NCBI GenBank assembly: GCA_046336655.1
Contig: JBKDGH010000154.1
Span: 1-36,196, forward strand
Direction: 5' to 3'
From: CANGTU01 sp046336655
GTDB taxonomy: Bacteria > Bacteroidota > Bacteroidia > Flavobacteriales_D > Sanyastnellaceae
Length of the DNA stretch: 36,196 bases
Shown here piece after piece: positions 32,561 to 36,196 of this stretch; the first letter of the stretch is position 1, and each line of letters begins with the position of its first letter. A program made the translations under genes and the position numbers. The notes beneath the pieces are model-generated. The model had not been told where the DNA came from and ran no database searches. It was given only the letters and a program-made list of their open reading frames with translations.

Positions 32561-34519
32561 TTAGCGGGTCACGTTCAGTTGCTTGGCAAACATGCGCGCG
32601 CCGTCAACCACGAGACTTACGGTGTAGTTACCTGCTGCGTAGTTGCTCACATTGAGGTTGATCTGGTTTGCACCCGGCTGCATGCGGCCGAGGTTTGAGA
32701 ACTCTACCACACGGCCCTGAATGTCACGCACTTCGTAGGCTACAGCAACCGAACCGGTGAGGGTGTAGTTGATACGCGCCACATCAGCAGCGGGGTTCGG
32801 ACTGATCACAAAAGAGGTGAGAAGTTCGTCGTTGATTTCGTTTACAGAAACGAGTTCACACATGATCAGGCGAACAGCCGGTGACCAGGTCTGTGAACCA
32901 AACCATACAAAATCACCAGAACCTGCGCGCTCGTAAACGCCGGTTGAATTGTCTGAATCGCTGTTGGCTTCAGCAGCAACAGTCACTTCAGTAGGAGACT
33001 GGTTCTCATTCAGGATACCAGCGAAGTACACTTGGGTTTCGTCGATTTCGTAAGGAGCATCGAACGGATAGTAGTGGTACTGGTCGTTGAGCTGTCCGTC
33101 GGTAATCTGGTACTCTTCAGAAGCAACGATTTCTCCTGAGTCATTGAGGTTGCCGTTGGTCAGATAAAGCACGGTACTGAATTCAGCACCTGCATCTGTG
33201 TTGCCGCCGAACTGCACAGAGATACCATGCGCAGTTGAACCGGCGTTAGGGAAGGTGTAGAAACATCCGTATCCGGTCGGATCGAACTCGGAAGTGGGGT
33301 TTTCAGCGGCACGTGGACGAATTTCCGCATCGAGGTTTGTTTCATCTTCGTGACCGTACTCGCACGTGGTGTAAACAATCGTGCGGATGAATGAATTGTT
33401 TTCGAGGTTTTCGTCTTCGCTGTCGCTGGCGATGGTAGCACGCAATCGGTAAGTACCTGCAGCAGCAGGCTCGAATCCCGTCGGGAGATACAGCGAATCC
33501 AACAAATAAGACGGACACTCAGGAGTGTTCGCGAATGATTCCATGGTGAAGGCCTCACTCACGGTTGTAGAAAGTACGTTGTCGTTTTCGTCAAGTACTT
33601 CGAAGGTGATGGTGGTATTGGTCTGATCCGACGAACCATTATTGCGGTAAATAGCACCTGCGAGGATACCGCCATCTGCAGCAAGGACGCGCTGCTCGAA
33701 GGGAATTACACGGAATTCCCAGTCAGCGAATACATCACCGTTAACGGTCTGTACCAATTCAAGGTCATTCGCTACCGGGTTTTCGTAGATAGCGATGTCA
33801 TCCAGGCCCCAGAAGTAGTGGCTGTATCCGGCAGCGGCTGCGAGGTTGTAACCCCAGCGGATGATTACATTGGACTGGCCTGCTGCTGCGCACGAAATGT
33901 CAACTTTGGTGTAAAGCGGGTTAGCTGACAGTGTATTTGCCGAAGGAAAGAAGCTTCCCTGAGCGGGGTACACCGTCCAGTTGGTACCGCCGTCGGTGGA
34001 TACTTCGAGTGTAAGAGGTGACGTCGGGAAGCAGCAGTAGCGGAAGTACTGGTAGTACTCGACGATTACCGAGCTGAGTTCAGAACAATCGAGCCCCGGA
34101 GTGCTGAGTGAACCGGTTACGTCCTCTACACCGTCAGAAATGGGCGTGTTGAACAGGTCGCAGTCGAAAATCACCCAGCCATTAGCTGCTGTTGGTGAGC
34201 CAAGAGCTGCAATGGTAGATGAAAATTCACCACCCGGGCTGTTCGAGTTTGCCATCATCCAGATGGTGTTGCCACCGCTGTCTTCAGTAGTCATCGGACC
34301 AAAGCCATTGCTTCCTGCAAGGCCGTTACTGAAGTCTTCCATGAAGAACACACTGCCGCGTTCAGATGCGGGAGCAACGTCTACAGTGGCTGAGCGAGAT
34401 CCACCGAGCTCCACATCTGTTACCGGTGAAAGTGCGCTTGGGTACGTTGCCGGAATGCGCTGAGCAGATGTGCCCAGTGCAATAGCGAATGTACCAACGA
34501 GAATAGAGATTCTTTTCAT
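32561..34519 (-). CDS. Secreted protein with choice-of-anchor-like domain and type IX secretion sorting domain
   Basis: The 652-residue protein is read from the ATG at 34519; the upstream in-frame ATG would displace the signal peptide MKRISILVGTFAIALGTSAQ. The N-terminal ~220 residues resemble choice-of-anchor J / MAM-type beta-sandwich domains (EDFSNGLAG..., STPGLDCSELSSVIVEYYQ, LEVSTDGGTNW). A CARDB/Ig-like strand region follows (SSDQTNTTITFEVLDEN...). The last ~80 residues are a type A T9SS sorting domain (SPNPAADVARINY ... RDIQGRVV ... NLNVSNYAAGNYTVSLVVDG), so it should cross the outer membrane by T9SS and be surface-anchored or released. The passenger function is unknown. It shares architecture with the neighbouring cut gene. 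Confidence 0.9.
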   Translation of the reverse strand: MKRISILVGTFAIALGTSAQRIPATYPSALSPVTDVELGGSRSATVDVAPASERGSVFFMEDFSNGLAGSNGFGPMTTEDSGGNTIWMMANSNSPGGEFSSTIAALGSPTAANGWVIFDCDLFNTPISDGVEDVTGSLSTPGLDCSELSSVIVEYYQYFRYCCFPTSPLTLEVSTDGGTNWTVYPAQGSFFPSANTLSANPLYTKVDISCAAAGQSNVIIRWGYNLAAAAGYSHYFWGLDDIAIYENPVANDLELVQTVNGDVFADWEFRVIPFEQRVLAADGGILAGAIYRNNGSSDQTNTTITFEVLDENDNVLSTTVSEAFTMESFANTPECPSYLLDSLYLPTGFEPAAAGTYRLRATIASDSEDENLENNSFIRTIVYTTCEYGHEDETNLDAEIRPRAAENPTSEFDPTGYGCFYTFPNAGSTAHGISVQFGGNTDAGAEFSTVLYLTNGNLNDSGEIVASEEYQITDGQLNDQYHYYPFDAPYEIDETQVYFAGILNENQSPTEVTVAAEANSDSDNSTGVYERAGSGDFVWFGSQTWSPAVRLIMCELVSVNEINDELLTSFVISPNPAADVARINYTLTGSVAVAYEVRDIQGRVVEFSNLGRMQPGANQINLNVSNYAAGNYTVSLVVDGARMFAKQLNVTR

Positions 34520-34545
34520 TCTTAGAGAGATTTGATTAGTCGTCA

Positions 34546-34553
34546 CGAAAATA
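34546..34553 (-). promoter_or_regulatory. -7 promoter element TATTTTCG for the T9SS cargo gene
   Basis: Minus-strand TATTTTCG, the same 8-mer as before the AsmA-like gene, ends 26 nt before the ATG at 34519. Confidence 0.45.
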
Positions 34554-34594
34554 CCCCCAATTGCACATTTACCCTAAAGTTGTGCAAGAAAAAA

Positions 34595-34610
34595 GGCTCC
34601 CGAAGGAGCC
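34595..34610 (-). terminator. Rho-independent terminator after the second T9SS cargo gene
   Basis: GGCTCC (34595-34600) and GGAGCC (34605-34610) pair around a stable CGAA loop, extended by AAAA/TTTT flanks. On the minus strand it is followed by TTTTTTC, 29 nt after the stop at 34640. Confidence 0.85.
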
Positions 34611-34639
34611 CTTTTAACTTTAATGCGGGGATTCGCAGA

Positions 34640-36196
34640 TTAGCGAACCATCATTTCTTTGGTCATGCTTACCGCACCTGCAGTGAGGGTGTAAGTATAT
34701 ACACCGGCGCTGAACTGATCCACGTTGAGGCGGATGAATTGCTGGCCAGCCATTTTCAGACCTTCTTCCTGAACAGATACGATACGGCCTGACAGGTCAC
34801 GTACGGTGAGTGTCACGCGCTCTGGCTGATTCAGGCTGTAGTTGATCATGGTGTAGTCCTGAGCGGGGTTCGGAACGTTCTGTCCGAGTGTGAGCACACT
34901 CTCGGTCACGTTTTCGCTCACGCTGAGGGCTTCGTCAGAGTTCAGACGTACCATCGGGGTAGATGATGTAGCACCCCATCCATCGGTGTCGAACAACCAT
35001 GAAACCACCCACTCGTTGCTACCTGAAACAGGGATACGTGTTCCGCTTTCGCAAGCTACCACTACGAGGTAGATTTTTTCACCTTCGAGCGTCACTGCTG
35101 AAGGCTCATCGCCATCAGCGAATGGAATGAACGTGAAGCTGTTTCCGCCTACTGCATTCAGGTCGCTCTGCTGAATTTCATATTCTACCGTTTCGATGCC
35201 GAGGTCGAGCAGGTCCGGACCATCAGTGCCGAGTCCGAGGAACTCGTATACACGGCCCTGAATGATATTACCCACAGTCGAGCCGGCTCCGATTGCTACG
35301 TCGATACCACCGAAGGTATCCGTTGTGTACACATCGAAGAGGTTGCCGTATTCGAAGTCAGAAGTAGGACCTACGAAGGCCTGCGCAGCGTTAAGGTCAC
35401 GGGCGTAGGTGAAGTCGGTGATCTCAACCTGAGTTGATGCTTCGTCGTTCGAGTTGTCATCATCACCGGATTCTGAAACTACGCGAGCTGTGATACCGAT
35501 TACACCCGTGTTGGCCGGAGTGTAGCTGGAAGTCACAGAAAGGGTGTCTTTATCGAGGCTCAGGAAGTTCGCAGAGATCTGGTCAGAAGTGAACGGTGAA
35601 CCGCTTACTTCAGTACCATCGTCAGTTACGGTGAATTCTACCGCAGCGTTAGTCTGATCCAGGAAACCCTTGTTGAAGATCACGGCAGTTGCCTTGATCG
35701 GGCTGACCTGAGTCACTGGTACGCGAGAGTAATCCCAGAATCCGAACCCGAAGGTTTCCTGGTTCCAGTTGCCCACTTTTACTTTATCCACCTTGAGGTC
35801 GAGGTTCGGCAGTTCACCGATGATCACGTTGTCCACAGCAAAACCGGACGCCCATGCGCCACCGTCAGTCCACTGGAAACGGAAGATCACTGAACCCTCA
35901 CCGCTGAGGTCGTACACCGGTACGATAATGGTCTGCCATACATCGAAATCCACCGGAAGCACATCGATGATGTTGCCGTCCACGTCAGTTCCCAGTGGGA
36001 TGATGTTGAAGGTGGTACCACCGTCAGTTGAAACCTGGATGGTTGCATCACCACCACCGAAACCACGGTCGTGGAAAATGTCGAAGGTGACTGCCACATT
36101 AGTCGCATCAGTGAAATCGAGCTCAGGTGTCTGAAGGTATGCGTCGATCATGTCGCAGTCACAGGGAGCGCCATCGTCATTGGCACCGGCAAAACG
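34640..36196 (-). CDS. Secreted protein with choice-of-anchor-like domain and type IX secretion sorting domain (5' end missing)
   Basis: The frame is open to the window edge: an in-frame Met at 36151 is preceded by codons for ...GAPCDCD, so the real start lies outside. About 518 residues are visible. They begin with a MAM/choice-of-anchor J-like sandwich (LQTPELDFTDATNVAVTFDIF, IQVSTDGGTTFNII), followed by a strand region with DQTNAAVEFTVTDDG. A third beta region comes next, and a C-terminal type A T9SS sorting domain (NVPNPAQDYTMINY ... RDLSGRIVSV ... FSAGVYTYTLTAG) ends the protein. Architecture and several segments parallel the gene at 32561-34519, so the two are probably an old tandem duplication. 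The passenger function is unknown. Confidence 0.9.
   Translation of the reverse strand, partial: RFAGANDDGAPCDCDMIDAYLQTPELDFTDATNVAVTFDIFHDRGFGGGDATIQVSTDGGTTFNIIPLGTDVDGNIIDVLPVDFDVWQTIIVPVYDLSGEGSVIFRFQWTDGGAWASGFAVDNVIIGELPNLDLKVDKVKVGNWNQETFGFGFWDYSRVPVTQVSPIKATAVIFNKGFLDQTNAAVEFTVTDDGTEVSGSPFTSDQISANFLSLDKDTLSVTSSYTPANTGVIGITARVVSESGDDDNSNDEASTQVEITDFTYARDLNAAQAFVGPTSDFEYGNLFDVYTTDTFGGIDVAIGAGSTVGNIIQGRVYEFLGLGTDGPDLLDLGIETVEYEIQQSDLNAVGGNSFTFIPFADGDEPSAVTLEGEKIYLVVVACESGTRIPVSGSNEWVVSWLFDTDGWGATSSTPMVRLNSDEALSVSENVTESVLTLGQNVPNPAQDYTMINYSLNQPERVTLTVRDLSGRIVSVQEEGLKMAGQQFIRLNVDQFSAGVYTYTLTAGAVSMTKEMMVR

Overview
The window reads as a piece of a Bacteroidota chromosome of fairly high GC for that phylum, from an aerobic, gliding-type or environmental lineage. 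I cannot name the genus. Four things support this. There is an alternative complex III (ACIII) operon in the order actA-B-C-D-E-F followed by coxB-coxA. Two large secreted proteins end in type IX secretion (T9SS) sorting domains. Intergenic regions repeatedly carry the Bacteroidota -7 promoter element TAnnTTTG or TAnnTTCG. Ribosome binding sites are mostly absent. All gene families are chromosomal housekeeping or accessory types; I see no phage, plasmid, insertion sequence, CRISPR array, rRNA or tRNA.

Layout. Positions 1-10869 (+) hold the respiratory operon: the end of the multiheme cytochrome ActA, then complete ActB, ActC, ActD, ActE and ActF, then cytochrome c oxidase subunits II and I. 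Together these proteins would oxidise menaquinol, pass electrons through cytochrome hemes to the CuA centre of subunit II, and reduce oxygen at the heme-copper site of subunit I. Subunit III is not in the window. Next come a predicted small outer-membrane barrel protein and ruvB (+). A minus-strand block follows (12629-17537): a secreted BNR/sortilin-like propeller protein, a YceI protein and a short-chain dehydrogenase. Divergent from it are an FHS-family sugar permease and the tRNA enzyme queG (+), converging on a large AsmA-like protein (-).

Positions 23275-26503 hold a 64-residue conserved-looking small protein (-), the wobble-uridine hydroxylase trhO and a tiny secreted protein (+), and an aminopeptidase P (-). 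Positions 26639-29849 hold a helical protein with a three-fold internal repeat (+), an ABC1/UbiB-type kinase with a coiled-coil protein just upstream of it (-), and a two-CBS-domain protein (+). Positions 29860-32470 (-) form a ribF - leucine-rich-repeat - neuB operon. The window ends with two adjacent, similarly built T9SS cargo proteins (-), the second cut by the window edge.

The genome is tightly packed. Five convergent gene pairs end 0-14 bp apart, and two of them share a TGATCA palindrome as back-to-back stop codons. Several genes (ruvB, aminopeptidase P, AsmA-like) have their -7 element only 4 nt from the ATG, which predicts leaderless mRNAs. I did not find a clearly new defence or mobile system. 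The least explained items are the three-fold-repeat helical protein beside the ABC1 kinase, the orphan neuB operon, and the promoter element folded into a perfect hairpin after coxA.
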